Source: Streptomyces sp. CB03234 (lineage in GTDB: Bacteria > Actinomycetota > Actinomycetes > Streptomycetales > Streptomycetaceae). Taken from it: a DNA stretch of 64,000 nt. The position numbers and the translations under genes are program-made. The DNA is taken from assembly GCF_001905885.1 (NCBI RefSeq), contig NZ_LIYH01000002.1:239591-303590 (forward strand), in the 5' to 3' direction. Within the stretch, counting starts at the first letter, position 1, and every line of letters begins with the position of its first letter. The notes under the pieces were generated by a model. It was not told the origin of the DNA, did no database searches, and was given only the letters and a program-made list of their open reading frames with translations. This document shows, one piece after another, positions 1 through 10,214 of this stretch.

Positions 1-120
1 TCGGACCTGGAGCTGTCGGCGGACTCGTCCCTCCCGGTCACCGACCCGCACGTGCCGGGCAACCACGACCACGACCACGACCACGTGCACGAGGTCAGCA
101 AGGACAACCTCTACTCATGA
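1..120 (+). CDS. C-terminal end of an unidentified protein with a His/Asp-rich tail (partial)
   Basis: Frame 1 is open from the window edge to the TGA at 118-120 and encodes about 39 residues. The tail contains alternating His-Asp ([11 protein letters not shown]), which would suit metal binding, but the fold lies outside the window and no family can be named. The stop overlaps the start of the next gene as ATGA (117-120), so the two are probably translationally coupled. Confidence 0.7.
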   Translation, partial: SDLELSADSSLPVTDPHVPGNHDHDHDHVHEVSKDNLYS

Positions 121-374
121 CGGTGGTCACCCTGATGTGGGAGGCCCGCGCGGCGGACGGCCGGGGCGGCGAGCTGCTGGCCTGGGCCCGTGCCCAGGAG
201 CTGGCCACGGCGCCGGTGCGCCGTGAGACCTTCACGGCCCCCGGCGACCGGGTCCTGGTCCTGACCTGGTGGAACGCCCCCCTGGACGCGGACCTTCCCG
301 AACTGCCCGAACCCTCCCCGGAGCTGGTGACCCGCCCCGTGCACCGCTGGCGTTTCGAGTCGCACGGGACGTGA
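117..374 (+). CDS. Small conserved hypothetical protein (85 aa)
   Basis: The start ATG at 117 overlaps the upstream stop (ATGA), which implies translational coupling. The product is soluble-looking, has no signal peptide and alternates short hydrophobic strands ([19 protein letters not shown]) with charged segments, suggesting a small alpha/beta protein. No known motif was recognised. It converges with the minus-strand gene ending at 394 across about 20 bases. Confidence 0.6.
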   Translation: MTVVTLMWEARAADGRGGELLAWARAQELATAPVRRETFTAPGDRVLVLTWWNAPLDADLPELPEPSPELVTRPVHRWRFESHGT

Positions 375-393
375 GAGACGTGAGCGGCCCGCC

Positions 394-1056
394 TCAGGCC
401 GGCCGGGTGCGGTGGTGCTCGGCCATGTGCGCCTGGCCGAGTTCGACGACGATCTCCAGGGTGGCCGTGGTGGCGGCGGGGGCGTACGCGCGGAAGGCGG
501 TGGCGAAGGCCGCCGACCGCGCGCACAGCGCGAGGGCCTGCACGGCCTGGGTGACGATCGGCACCAGCTCGCGGTCGCACCACGGGTGTTCGCCGTCGAT
601 GCGTTCCCGGAAGGCGCTGTCGAACGAGGCGTGCTCGTCGAGGTAGGCCCACAGGTCCAGGTCCCGCAGCAGCGGGAACCTGGCCTCCGCCTCCCACCCG
701 GCCAGGGGCACCGCGTCGTAGTCCGGCTCGCCCTCGCGGTCGGCGAGGCGCAGCAGCAGGGCCAGCTCCGTCATGAACTCGGGTACGGTCCTGTCGCCGG
801 CGGCGGCGGTCCACACGGCGCGGGCGGCCGGCGGACAGCTGTCGAAGAAGGCGTCGGTGAACGTCACCGCCATGTAGTCGAGTTGCGAGGCGAGCGGCTG
901 CAAGGGGTGGCGCCAGTGCGGGTCCCAGTGCTCGGTCAGCAGGATCCGGTTGAGTCGCAGCACCTCCCACTCCAGGGCGTCGCCGGGGCCGGCGGCCAGA
1001 CCGACCAGCTGGAAGAGCGGGCCGCTGGTGAATATCCCCTCGGGGTGCAGTGCCAT
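394..1056 (-). CDS. Conserved hypothetical protein (220 aa)
   Basis: The ATG-initiated frame is fully open and Streptomyces-like in codon use. The product looks mostly helical and is rich in Trp, Leu and acidic residues, with no signal peptide, membrane segment or catalytic motif that I recognise. It lies 13 bases downstream of the methyltransferase gene on the same strand, so it is probably co-transcribed with it. Function unknown. Confidence 0.65.
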   Translation of the reverse strand: MALHPEGIFTSGPLFQLVGLAAGPGDALEWEVLRLNRILLTEHWDPHWRHPLQPLASQLDYMAVTFTDAFFDSCPPAARAVWTAAAGDRTVPEFMTELALLLRLADREGEPDYDAVPLAGWEAEARFPLLRDLDLWAYLDEHASFDSAFRERIDGEHPWCDRELVPIVTQAVQALALCARSAAFATAFRAYAPAATTATLEIVVELGQAHMAEHHRTRPA

Positions 1057-1069
1057 CGTCGTGACCGCC

Positions 1070-2251
1070 CTACCGCACGGGCCGGCCGAGCAGCATCGTC
1101 GGCGCCCCCGCCACCCGGGTCAGGAACACCGTGGCCGCGTTCGGGCCCTTGGGCTTGAGCTTGCGGCGCAGTTCCTCCGGCTCGACCGCCGAGCCGCGCT
1201 TCTTCACCGTCAGGGTGCCGACTTCCCGTTCGCGCAGCAGGGCTTTGAGCTTCTTGAGGCTGAAGGGCAGCTCGTCGGTGATCTCGTACGCGGTGGCGTA
1301 CGGCGTGGGGCGCGGCTCGTCCGCCGTGATGTACGCGATCGTCTCGTCGACCAGGCCGCCGCCGATCTCCTCGGCGACCTCCGCGACCAGGTGCGCGCGG
1401 ATGACGGCGCCGTCCGGCTCGTACAGGAAGCGGCCGACGGGGCGGACGGGCGGGTTGGGCAGGCCCCGGCCGGTGAGGGTGTGCGGGCCGGGCAGGAGGG
1501 TGGCGGTGATCGTGCCGGGGCGGGTGCCGAACCACAGCACCGCCTCCTTCACGTCGCCGCCGTCGGAGACCCACTCCGCCTCGGCCTCCGGCGGGATCGT
1601 CTCGTGGGGGATGCCGGGGGCGATCTTCAGCGCGGCGTGCGGGGCCTTGCGGGCCGCGTCGATCGCCCAGGAGAGGGGCGGGGAGTACGCCTCCGGGTCG
1701 AACACGCGCCCCCGGCCGCCGCGCCGTGCCGGGTCGACGAAGACCGCGTCGTACGGGGAGGTGTCGACCTCCGTCACGTCCGTGCAGCGCACCTCGATCA
1801 GGTCCGCCAGGCCCAGCGCGGCGGCGTTCGCGCGGGCGGCCTCGGCCGTCAGCGGGTCGCGGTCGACGGCGAGGACCCGGATGCCGGCGCGGGCGAGCGC
1901 GATCGCGTCGCCGCCGATCCCGCCGCACAGGTCGGCGACGCTGCGTACGCCGAGGCGGGCGAAGGCGGCGGCGCGGTGCTCGGCGACCGGCCTGCGGGTG
2001 GACTGTTCGACGCCGCCGGGCGTGAAGTACATCCGGTGCGCGTCCTGCTCGCCGAACTTCGCCACCGCCCGCTGCCGCAGCCGGGCCTGTGCGATCGCCG
2101 CCGTGACCAGGTCGGCGGGGTGCTCGCGGCGCAGCCGGGAGGCGACCGCCAGCTCCTGGGAGGGGGTGTAGTCGCGCAGGGCGGTGAGCAGGGCCTGGCC
2201 CTCGTCGGTGAGGAGCGCGGAGAAGGCGGCGAGATCGGTCACCCGGCCCAT
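1070..2251 (-). CDS. Class I SAM-dependent methyltransferase with THUMP-like domain
   Basis: The 393-aa product has a Rossmann-type methyltransferase core around residues 95-200: motif I VADLCGGIGGDAIALARAG, an acidic motif II (VLAVDRD), and a motif IV-like FVDPARRGGRGR. The C-terminal third is rich in basic residues (LKKLKALLREREVG; KKRGSAVEPEELRRKLKPKGPN), as in the actinobacterial 'THUMP-like' family assumed to bind RNA. The likely role is nucleic-acid (probably RNA) methylation; the target cannot be read from sequence. It is followed closely by the 220-aa hypothetical. Confidence 0.85.
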   Translation of the reverse strand: MGRVTDLAAFSALLTDEGQALLTALRDYTPSQELAVASRLRREHPADLVTAAIAQARLRQRAVAKFGEQDAHRMYFTPGGVEQSTRRPVAEHRAAAFARLGVRSVADLCGGIGGDAIALARAGIRVLAVDRDPLTAEAARANAAALGLADLIEVRCTDVTEVDTSPYDAVFVDPARRGGRGRVFDPEAYSPPLSWAIDAARKAPHAALKIAPGIPHETIPPEAEAEWVSDGGDVKEAVLWFGTRPGTITATLLPGPHTLTGRGLPNPPVRPVGRFLYEPDGAVIRAHLVAEVAEEIGGGLVDETIAYITADEPRPTPYATAYEITDELPFSLKKLKALLREREVGTLTVKKRGSAVEPEELRRKLKPKGPNAATVFLTRVAGAPTMLLGRPVR

Positions 2252-2333
2252 TGTGGGCCAGGCGGGGGATGGTGCGCGTCAGGCGGCGGTGTCGGCCGGT
2301 GGTCGGGGCGGCGCGCTGACAGGATGCGGCGCC

Positions 2334-3302
2334 ATGCAGCTAGTACGACAAAAAGGTCAAACGGTAAGCAAGCGGGCTCGGGTTCTGCTCGCCGCCCTGG
2401 TCGTCGCGGCGCTCGGTTCCGCATGCGCGGCGGGAACCGGCACAGGAGGCGTGGGAGCGGGGCCGGGGGCGGGTCCCGCGGCGGGTGGCGGCACCGTCGA
2501 GCCCGCCGCCGGCCAGCAGCCCCAGCAGCCCCCCGACGCGGCCGGCGCCCTCACCGCGTACGTGGAGAAGACCAAACGCGCCCGGGCCGCCCGCGCCCTC
2601 GCCGCCAGGAAGTGGGGCCTCAGGGCCGCCCCCCTGGCGGCGCCCCCGCCCCCGGCGGCGGCCGACAAGCCGCACCTCACCTTCCGCAAGGGCTTCGGGG
2701 TCGGCGACCCCACCCTCCCGCCCGTCTTCACCACCGTCCCGACCACCGAACGCATCGTGTTCCTGACGATCGACGACGGCGCGGAAAAGGACCCCGAGCT
2801 GCTGAGGATGATGGACGAACTGGACATCCCCTACAGCGCCTTCCTCAGCGACTACCTGGTCAAGGAGGACTACGGCTACTTCAAGCGGATGCAGGACAAG
2901 GGCGTGGCCCTGCACAACCACACCCTCAACCACCGCTACATGCCCGCCCTTTCGTACGCGGAGCAGAAGCGCGAGATCTGCGGGCAGCAGGACATCATCG
3001 AGAAGCGGTTCGGCAAGCGCCCGCCGCTCTTCCGCCCGCCCTACGGCAACTACAACGCCGACACCCTGCGCGCCGCGCGATCCTGCGGCGTCAGAGCCGT
3101 GCCCCTATGGGCGGCCGAGGCTTTTCCCGACCATATGGAGTGGCGCGAGTGGGACCGGGACCTGCATCCCGGTGACATCATCCTCACCCATTTCCGGGGC
3201 AGGGAGGACTGGAACGGCACCATGCCGGACATGATCCGGCAGGTGATGGACGTCGTCACGGCCAAGGGGTACGCGGTGGCCAGGCTGGAGGACTACGTGT
3301 GA
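2334..3302 (+). CDS. Polysaccharide deacetylase (CE4/NodB) lipoprotein or secreted protein
   Basis: I start at ATG 2334 because a basic N-region, a hydrophobic stretch (VLLAALVVAALG) and a lipobox-like GSAC follow immediately; the open frame runs further upstream. A linker rich in Ala, Gly, Pro and Gln leads to a NodB domain from about residue 120 with TIDDG, the metal-binding histidines in HNHTLNH, and FRPPYGNYN carrying the conserved Arg/Pro. This CE4 family deacetylates chitin oligomers or peptidoglycan outside the membrane. The lipobox has Gly rather than Leu at -3, so lipidation is likely but not certain. Confidence 0.88.
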   Translation: MQLVRQKGQTVSKRARVLLAALVVAALGSACAAGTGTGGVGAGPGAGPAAGGGTVEPAAGQQPQQPPDAAGALTAYVEKTKRARAARALAARKWGLRAAPLAAPPPPAAADKPHLTFRKGFGVGDPTLPPVFTTVPTTERIVFLTIDDGAEKDPELLRMMDELDIPYSAFLSDYLVKEDYGYFKRMQDKGVALHNHTLNHRYMPALSYAEQKREICGQQDIIEKRFGKRPPLFRPPYGNYNADTLRAARSCGVRAVPLWAAEAFPDHMEWREWDRDLHPGDIILTHFRGREDWNGTMPDMIRQVMDVVTAKGYAVARLEDYV

Positions 3303-3410
3303 GCCGCGTACGGGCCGCGTACGAGCCGCACGCGCGGGCCGCGTACGCGGAGATGATCGGCCCGGCGGCCGGACTCCAGGGGCCGGATGGCGCCACGACC
3401 GGGCGGTGAA

Positions 3411-3437
3411 TTGGCACTCCGCTTGACCGAGTGCTAA
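3411..3437 (+). promoter_or_regulatory. CIRCE operator 1 (HrcA binding site)
   Basis: TTGGCACTC, nine bases, then GAGTGCTAA: a near-perfect match to the CIRCE inverted repeat bound by the heat-shock repressor HrcA. It lies about 150 bases upstream of groES. A TTGACC -35-like hexamer (3423-3428) falls inside the operator, 16 bases before a CATAGT -10-like hexamer (3445-3450), so HrcA binding would occlude the promoter. Confidence 0.93.
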
Positions 3438-3457
3438 TCGCGGTCATAGTCTCGGCT

Positions 3458-3484
3458 CTGGCACTCCCCACCGGAGAGTGCCAA
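3458..3484 (+). promoter_or_regulatory. CIRCE operator 2 (HrcA binding site)
   Basis: CTGGCACTC, nine bases, then GAGTGCCAA: a second CIRCE copy with eight of nine arm positions paired. It lies just downstream of the inferred transcription start. Two operators in front of groES suggest tight HrcA control. Confidence 0.9.
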
Positions 3485-3583
3485 CACAGCGACGGGCAGG
3501 TCCGGCACCCGCGACGACGGATCCACCTGGTCGCCACCTCAGACAGTTAACCCCGTGAGATCTCCGAAGGGGGAGGTCGGATC

Positions 3584-3892
3584 GTGACGACCACCAGCTC
3601 CAAGGTTGCCATCAAGCCGCTCGAGGACCGCATTGTGGTCCAGCCGCTCGACGCCGAGCAGACCACGGCCTCTGGCCTGGTCATCCCGGACACCGCCAAG
3701 GAGAAGCCCCAGGAGGGCGTCGTCCTGGCCGTGGGCCCGGGCCGCTTCGAGAACGGCGAGCGCCTGCCGCTCGACGTCAAGACCGGCGACATCGTGCTGT
3801 ACAGCAAGTACGGCGGCACCGAGGTGAAGTACAGCGGCGAGGAGTACCTCGTCCTCTCGGCTCGCGACGTGCTCGCGATCGTCGAGAAGTAA
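3584..3892 (+). CDS. groES: Co-chaperonin GroES (Hsp10)
   Basis: The 102-aa product is the normal GroES length, with the characteristic [20 protein letters not shown] start, a mobile loop around [17 protein letters not shown] and the conserved [12 protein letters not shown] segment. The start is GTG 3584 behind a strong AAGGGGGAGG ribosome site (3567-3576). GroES caps the GroEL cavity during cytoplasmic protein folding. It sits behind two CIRCE elements and about 115 bases before groEL1, forming the heat-shock operon. Confidence 0.97.
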   Translation: MTTTSSKVAIKPLEDRIVVQPLDAEQTTASGLVIPDTAKEKPQEGVVLAVGPGRFENGERLPLDVKTGDIVLYSKYGGTEVKYSGEEYLVLSARDVLAIVEK

Positions 3893-3999
3893 GTCACCCG
3901 AGCAAGATTGCTTTTGAGCTGCGCCCCTGGCCCCCGCTGATGACACATTGCCGGGCGGCGAGGGGCGCGGTTCGTCAACCAGAGTTCCGAGAGGGCTGA

Positions 4000-5637
<1,638 letters not shown>

Positions 5638-5656
5638 CGCCTGCCTGAGCGTTACG

Positions 5657-5693
5657 AGGCCCGGTGCCCCCGTCGCGGGGGCACCGGGCCTCG
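5657..5693 (+). terminator. Strong intrinsic terminator after groEL
   Basis: A perfect 17-bp stem (5657-5673 with 5677-5693) closes on a three-base loop and is followed by GTCGTTT. It sits 20 bases after the groEL stop and ends the heat-shock operon. It may also serve the converging minus-strand operon that ends at 5720. Confidence 0.92.
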
Positions 5694-5719
5694 TCGTTTC
5701 GCCTCGTCGTTTCCCTCGG

Positions 5720-6763
5720 CTAGGCCGAGCGGCTCAGCTGCGACGGCCGCACCGGATCCTCGAACGGCGCGCCCTTCACGTACCGCTCCAGCTCGTCCAG
5801 CGCCTGGTCCGCCATGCGGTGCAGCTCATTGCCGAGCGAGCCCGCGATGTGCGGGGTGAGCAGGACGTTGGGGAGCGTGTAGAGGGGGGAGTCGGGCGGC
5901 GGGAGTTCGGGGTCGGTGACGTCGAGTACGGCGTTGAGACGGCCCGTGGTGAGGTGCCGGAGCAGGGCGGCCTCGTCGACCAGGGAGCCGCGCGAGGTGT
6001 TGATGAGCGTGGCCCCGTCCGGCATGAGGGCCAGCTGCTCGGCGCCGATCATATGGCGCGTGGACGGCAGTTGCGGCGCGTGGATGGAGACGGTGTCGGC
6101 GCGGGCGCACAGCTCGTCCAGCCCGGCCGGGACGGCGCCGAGCGCCGCGGCCTCACCGAGGGTGACGTACGGGTCGTACAGCAGCACCTGTACGTCGAAG
6201 GGCCGCAGCAGTTCGATCACACGGCGGCCGATGCGGGACGCGCCCACGATGCCGACCGTGCGGCGGTGGTTGCCGCTGTCGTCCAGCTCGCTCAGCCAGT
6301 CGTGGTCGGCGCGCAGCTCCGCGTACCGCCGCGCGGCGCGCAGGACGCGCTTGCCGGCCAGCAGGATGGTGGCGAGCGTGTACTCGGCGACGGGCAGGGC
6401 GTTGGCCGCGGCCGCCGAGGTCACCGCGATGCCGCGCTCCCAGCAGGCGTCGGTGACGTGGTGCTTGACGGACCCGGCGGCGTGGACGACGGCGCGGAGG
6501 CGCGGGGCACGGTCCAGGACGGCCGCGGTGAGCGGGGTCGCGCCCCAGCAGGTGAACAGCACCTCCGCCTCGGCGAGCGCGGCCGCGACCCGGGGCGTGG
6601 GGGTGGCCAGGTCGTGGGCGACCAGGTGCGGGTCGGTGCGCGCGAGGGCGGCGAGGCGGGCGCGGTGGGCGTCGGTGAGCAGGCGCCCGGCGATGCCGGG
6701 GCCCATGGCCAGCAGGACGGCGGGGCGCTGCTCGGCGGGCCGGTTGTCAGTGGCGTGGTGCAT
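5720..6763 (-). CDS. D-2-hydroxyacid dehydrogenase family protein
   Basis: The 347-aa product begins at ATG 6763 behind GGAGCTCAGG; the upstream extension of the frame is low-complexity Arg/Pro and was discarded. A central NAD-binding fold carries GIVGASRIGRRV and LLYDPY. The catalytic triad is visible as Arg in INTSRGSLVDE, Glu in DVTDPELPP and His in LLTPHIAGS. It is the last gene of the sugar ABC-transport operon, which suggests it reduces or oxidises a sugar acid or a breakdown product of the imported substrate; the substrate itself is unknown. Confidence 0.85.
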   Translation of the reverse strand: MHHATDNRPAEQRPAVLLAMGPGIAGRLLTDAHRARLAALARTDPHLVAHDLATPTPRVAAALAEAEVLFTCWGATPLTAAVLDRAPRLRAVVHAAGSVKHHVTDACWERGIAVTSAAAANALPVAEYTLATILLAGKRVLRAARRYAELRADHDWLSELDDSGNHRRTVGIVGASRIGRRVIELLRPFDVQVLLYDPYVTLGEAAALGAVPAGLDELCARADTVSIHAPQLPSTRHMIGAEQLALMPDGATLINTSRGSLVDEAALLRHLTTGRLNAVLDVTDPELPPPDSPLYTLPNVLLTPHIAGSLGNELHRMADQALDELERYVKGAPFEDPVRPSQLSRSA

Positions 6764-6804
6764 GGTGGGACCTGAGCTCCTCAACGGCGGCACGGATGGC
6801 GGCC

Positions 6805-7722
6805 TCACTTGACGCTGCCGGCGGTCAGACCGGCCTTCCAGTGGCGCTGGAGCGAGACGAAGGCGACGACCAGGGGGACGACGGCGAGCAGGGAGCCGGT
6901 GACGACGAGGGGGTAGAAGTCGGGTTCGGCGTGGGCGTTGCTGTTCCATGCGTACAGGCCGAGGCTCAGGGGGAAGAGCCGCTGGTCCGAGAGCATCACC
7001 AGGGGGAGGAAGAAGTTGTTCCAGATGGCGGTGAACTGGAAGAGGAAGACGGTCACGAAGCCCGGCATGATCATGCGGAGCCCGATCGACCAGAACGCGC
7101 GCAGCTCGCCGGCCCCGTCGATACGGGCGGCCTCCAGGGCCTCGTTCGGGATGTAGCCGGCGCTGAAGACGCGGGCGAGGTAGACGCCGAACGGGTTGAC
7201 CAGGACGGGGATGAGCACGGCCCAGTAGGTGTTGACGAGGCCCGTGCGGCTGGCGAGCAGGTACATGGGCAGGGCGAGCGCGGTGGTCGGGACCAGCACG
7301 CCCATCAGGACGGCGCCGAAGAGCTTCTCCTTGCCCCGGAAGTCGTACTTGTCGAAGGCGTAGCCCGCGGCGACGCAGATCAGCGAGCAGACCAGCGCCC
7401 CGCCGCCCGCGTACAGCAGGCTGTTGAGGTACCAGCGGAAGTACACCCCGTCGCCGTACTCGGCGAGCCGGGTGAGGTTGCCGGCGAGGTCGAAGCCCTC
7501 GAAGGAGAAGGCGTTTCCGGCCAGCAGCCCGCCCGCGTCCTTGGTGGCGGCGGTGACGAGCCAGACGAGGGGGAAGAGCATGTAGGCGGCGGACAGCAGC
7601 AGGGCGCCGTTGACGGCGGCCTGGGACAGCCAGCGGCTCGGCGGCCGGCGGGCGGACGCGGTGCTCACTGTCGCCGGGCGGGTGGGGCGCGCGGGCGGTG
7701 TGGTGGTGACGGTCGCGCTCAT
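6805..7722 (-). CDS. Carbohydrate ABC transporter permease (MalG/CUT1 type)
   Basis: The 305-aa product starts at ATG 7722, overlapping the upstream permease stop as ATGA. It has about six membrane segments and the cytoplasmic EAA loop (EAARIDGAGELRAFWSIGLRMIMPG region) that docks the ATPase. It forms the membrane channel of a CUT1 sugar importer with the adjacent permease. No ATPase gene is present, as is common in Streptomyces, where MsiK energises several sugar importers. Confidence 0.92.
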   Translation of the reverse strand: MSATVTTTPPARPTRPATVSTASARRPPSRWLSQAAVNGALLLSAAYMLFPLVWLVTAATKDAGGLLAGNAFSFEGFDLAGNLTRLAEYGDGVYFRWYLNSLLYAGGGALVCSLICVAAGYAFDKYDFRGKEKLFGAVLMGVLVPTTALALPMYLLASRTGLVNTYWAVLIPVLVNPFGVYLARVFSAGYIPNEALEAARIDGAGELRAFWSIGLRMIMPGFVTVFLFQFTAIWNNFFLPLVMLSDQRLFPLSLGLYAWNSNAHAEPDFYPLVVTGSLLAVVPLVVAFVSLQRHWKAGLTAGSVK

Positions 7723-8774
7723 GCCTGCGTCTCCTTCCGGCCCTGCTTCAGGTCCTGTTTCCGGTCCTGCTTCCGGCGGCCCGTGAGGCGGGTGACGGCG
7801 AAGGACAGGAGCGCGGCGGTGAGCGCGAGGAGGACGGACGCGGCGGCCGCGAGTCCGTAGTCGTTGCGGTCGAAGGCCGCGGTGTACGCGTACATGTTCG
7901 GCGTCCAGGTGGAGGTGACGGCGGAGCCCGTGCCCTTGTTGAGGATGAGCGGCTCGGTGAACAGCTGGAGCGAGCCGATGACGGTGAACAGCGCGACCAT
8001 CGCCAAGGAGGCCCGGATGAGCGGGAGTTTGATGCTGAACGCGGTGCGCCAGGCACCCGCCCCGTCGACCGTCGCGGCTTCGAGGACGGAGCGGTCGATG
8101 GCCTGGAGGGCCGCGTAGAAGATGACCATGTTGTAGCCGAGCCATTCCCACAGCGCGATGTTGACCACGGAGGGGAGGGCGCCTTCGGGCGAGAAGAAGT
8201 CGAAGCCGATGCCGCCCGACTCCATGGCCTTCACGACCGGGCTGAGCTGGGGCGTGTAGAGGTACACCCAGATCAGCGCGGCGATGATGCCGGGCACGGC
8301 GTGCGGCAGGAACAGCGCCAGCTGGAAGAAGCGGCGGGCGCGGGCGAGGGCCGAGTCGAGCAGCAGGGCGAGGCCGAGGGCTCCGGCGAGCAGCAGCGGA
8401 ATGTAGAACAGGCAGTATCCGAGCAGGACGCCGAAGCCCTCGCGGAAGGCCCGGTCGCCCAGCGCCGCCAGGTAGTTGTCGAGGCCGCTGAAGACGGTCT
8501 CGGTGCCACCGAAGCCCAGCCCCGACTGCTTCTCGGTGAACAGGCTGAGCCAGACCGCGTATCCGATCGGCACCACCATCACCGCGGTGAACAGGACGAA
8601 GAAGGGGGTCAGGAGGACGGCGGCGGCGCCGGTACGGGCGCGGCCGCCGCTACGGCGACTGCCGGTGGCCGCGGTGGCCGCGGTGGCCGTGGTCCCCGCC
8701 GGAGCGGCGGGGGTGGCCGGGGCGGCCGGGGCGGCGGTGGCTGCCGGGGCGGCGGGGGCGACGCGGGCCTTCAT
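7719..8774 (-). CDS. Carbohydrate ABC transporter permease (MalF/CUT1 type)
   Basis: The 351-aa product has an unusual N-terminal Ala/Pro/Thr-rich tail of about 45 residues before the first membrane segment (AAVLLTPFFVLFTAVMVVPIGYAV), then about six membrane segments and an EAA loop (EAATVDGAGAWRTAFSIKLPLIR). It starts four bases after the binding-protein stop and overlaps the second permease by four bases, so the three are one translationally coupled unit. Confidence 0.92.
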   Translation of the reverse strand: MKARVAPAAPAATAAPAAPATPAAPAGTTATAATAATGSRRSGGRARTGAAAVLLTPFFVLFTAVMVVPIGYAVWLSLFTEKQSGLGFGGTETVFSGLDNYLAALGDRAFREGFGVLLGYCLFYIPLLLAGALGLALLLDSALARARRFFQLALFLPHAVPGIIAALIWVYLYTPQLSPVVKAMESGGIGFDFFSPEGALPSVVNIALWEWLGYNMVIFYAALQAIDRSVLEAATVDGAGAWRTAFSIKLPLIRASLAMVALFTVIGSLQLFTEPLILNKGTGSAVTSTWTPNMYAYTAAFDRNDYGLAAAASVLLALTAALLSFAVTRLTGRRKQDRKQDLKQGRKETQA

Positions 8775-8778
8775 CGGG

Positions 8779-10110
8779 TCAGCCCTCGACCTTCAGGCCG
8801 CGCTTCTTCAGCTCGGCGACGGTCGCGTCGTGCCCGGTCTTCACGGCGTCGGCGAGGGTGGTGCCGCCGTTCGCGACCTTGCCGAGCTGGTCCTTGATGG
8901 CGAGGTTGGTGGTTCCGGTGGCCGGGCCCCAGGTCCAGTTGGGGTTGATGGAGGCGCCGGCCTGCTCGAAGAGCTGGTAGATGTCCTGGCCGCCGAAGTA
9001 CCCGGCGTCGAAGGCCTTCTTGGCGACGGGGCGCAGGGCGGTGGCGGCCGGGAAGGCGCTGGAGGTGCCGGAGCCTATCCGGGCCTCGATGCCCTCCTCG
9101 GTGGTGGCCATCCAGGTGGCGAACTCGACGGCCGCCTCCGTCTTCTTGCTGTCCTTGGTCACGGCGAAGGTGGAGCCACCGACCATGCCGCTGGCGGGCT
9201 TGCCGTCCCAGGAGGGCATCGGGGCGACGGCCCACTTGCCGCTCTGCTCGGGCAGGGTGCCCTTGAGGACGCCCGCGCCCCAGGAGGCGCCGAGGTAGCC
9301 GAGGGTGGTGCCGTTCTTCAGGGAGCCGGTCCACTCGGGGCTGAAGGAGGCGTTGCTGTGGACCAGGTCGGCGTCGAGCAGGCCCTGCCAGTAGGCGGTG
9401 ACCTTGTTGGTGGCGGCGTCGGTGGTGTCGATCTTCCAGGTGTCGCCCTCGGCCTTGAACCACTGGGCGCCGGCCTGCCAGGCCATCGCCTCGAAGCTGG
9501 TCGGGTCGTCGGGGAAGAAGGTGGCGATCCGGGCCTTGGCGTCGGCCTTCTTCACCTTCTCGGCCGCCGCCTTGAACTCGTCCCACGTCTTGGGGACGTC
9601 GACGCCGTACTTCGCGAACAGGTCCTTGCGGTAGTAGAAGGCCTGCGGCGCGGCGTCGAAGGGGACGGCCCAGTTCTTGCCGCCGAGGGTGGTGAGTTCG
9701 AGGGCCTGCGGGAGCAGCTTGGCCTTGACGTCGTCCGGCAGGTGGGCGCCGATGTCCTGCAGTGAGCCCTGGCTGACGAACTCGGGCAGCGACGGGTACT
9801 CGATGGCGACGAGGTCGGGGGCGTTGCCGGCCTTCACGGCGTTGGAGATCTTGGCGTACCCGCCGGCGTTGCCGGAGGGGATCTCCTCGAAGGTCACCTG
9901 GATGTTCTTGTGCGAGGCGTTGAACGCGTCGACCACGTCCTTCGAGCCCTTGGCCCAGCCCCAGAAGGTGATGGTCACGGGCTTGCCGTCGGCCCCGGGG
10001 GCCGCGGCGTCGTCACCGCTGCCGCCGCCGCACGCCGTGAGCAGGGCGAGGGCGGTGGCGGTGGCGGTGACGGCTATGGCGGGGGACGTTCTGCTCCAAC
10101 TGCGGCTCAT
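8779..10110 (-). CDS. Extracellular sugar-binding lipoprotein of an ABC transporter
   Basis: The 443-aa product begins at ATG 10110 with Arg residues, a hydrophobic segment and the lipobox LLTAC followed by GGGSGDD, so it is anchored by lipid outside the membrane. The body matches the extracellular solute-binding family 1 pattern (VTITFWGWAKGSKDVVDAFN; NAVKAGNAPDLVAIEY; PFDAAPQAFYYRKDLF). It captures a carbohydrate for the two permeases. The region 10111-10211 holds its own candidate operator, so it may be transcribed separately from the regulator gene. Confidence 0.93.
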   Translation of the reverse strand: MSRSWSRTSPAIAVTATATALALLTACGGGSGDDAAAPGADGKPVTITFWGWAKGSKDVVDAFNASHKNIQVTFEEIPSGNAGGYAKISNAVKAGNAPDLVAIEYPSLPEFVSQGSLQDIGAHLPDDVKAKLLPQALELTTLGGKNWAVPFDAAPQAFYYRKDLFAKYGVDVPKTWDEFKAAAEKVKKADAKARIATFFPDDPTSFEAMAWQAGAQWFKAEGDTWKIDTTDAATNKVTAYWQGLLDADLVHSNASFSPEWTGSLKNGTTLGYLGASWGAGVLKGTLPEQSGKWAVAPMPSWDGKPASGMVGGSTFAVTKDSKKTEAAVEFATWMATTEEGIEARIGSGTSSAFPAATALRPVAKKAFDAGYFGGQDIYQLFEQAGASINPNWTWGPATGTTNLAIKDQLGKVANGGTTLADAVKTGHDATVAELKKRGLKVEG

Positions 10111-10197
10111 GGCGGGCTCCTGAACGAACGGCGACACGAAAGGTGTGGCCGTGATGATTGAGCCACTCGTGAGCGAAGTCAAGAGCGAAAGATTGAT

Positions 10198-10214
10198 TGA
10201 TCGAAAAAAGATCA
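10198..10214 (-). promoter_or_regulatory. Candidate operator upstream of the sugar-binding protein gene
   Basis: TGATC, seven bases (GAAAAAA), then GATCA: an inverted repeat containing the octamer TGATCGAA that recurs at the regulator's own promoter (11467-11521). It overlaps the regulator stop codon and lies about 90 bases upstream of the transporter start. It is assigned to the local DeoR/LacI-type regulator by inference only. Confidence 0.5.

Noticed and set aside
950..3175. 741-codon plus-strand frame antisense to the methyltransferase
   Set aside because: Gly/Arg-rich, no motif, and it overlaps genes with clear families on both strands.
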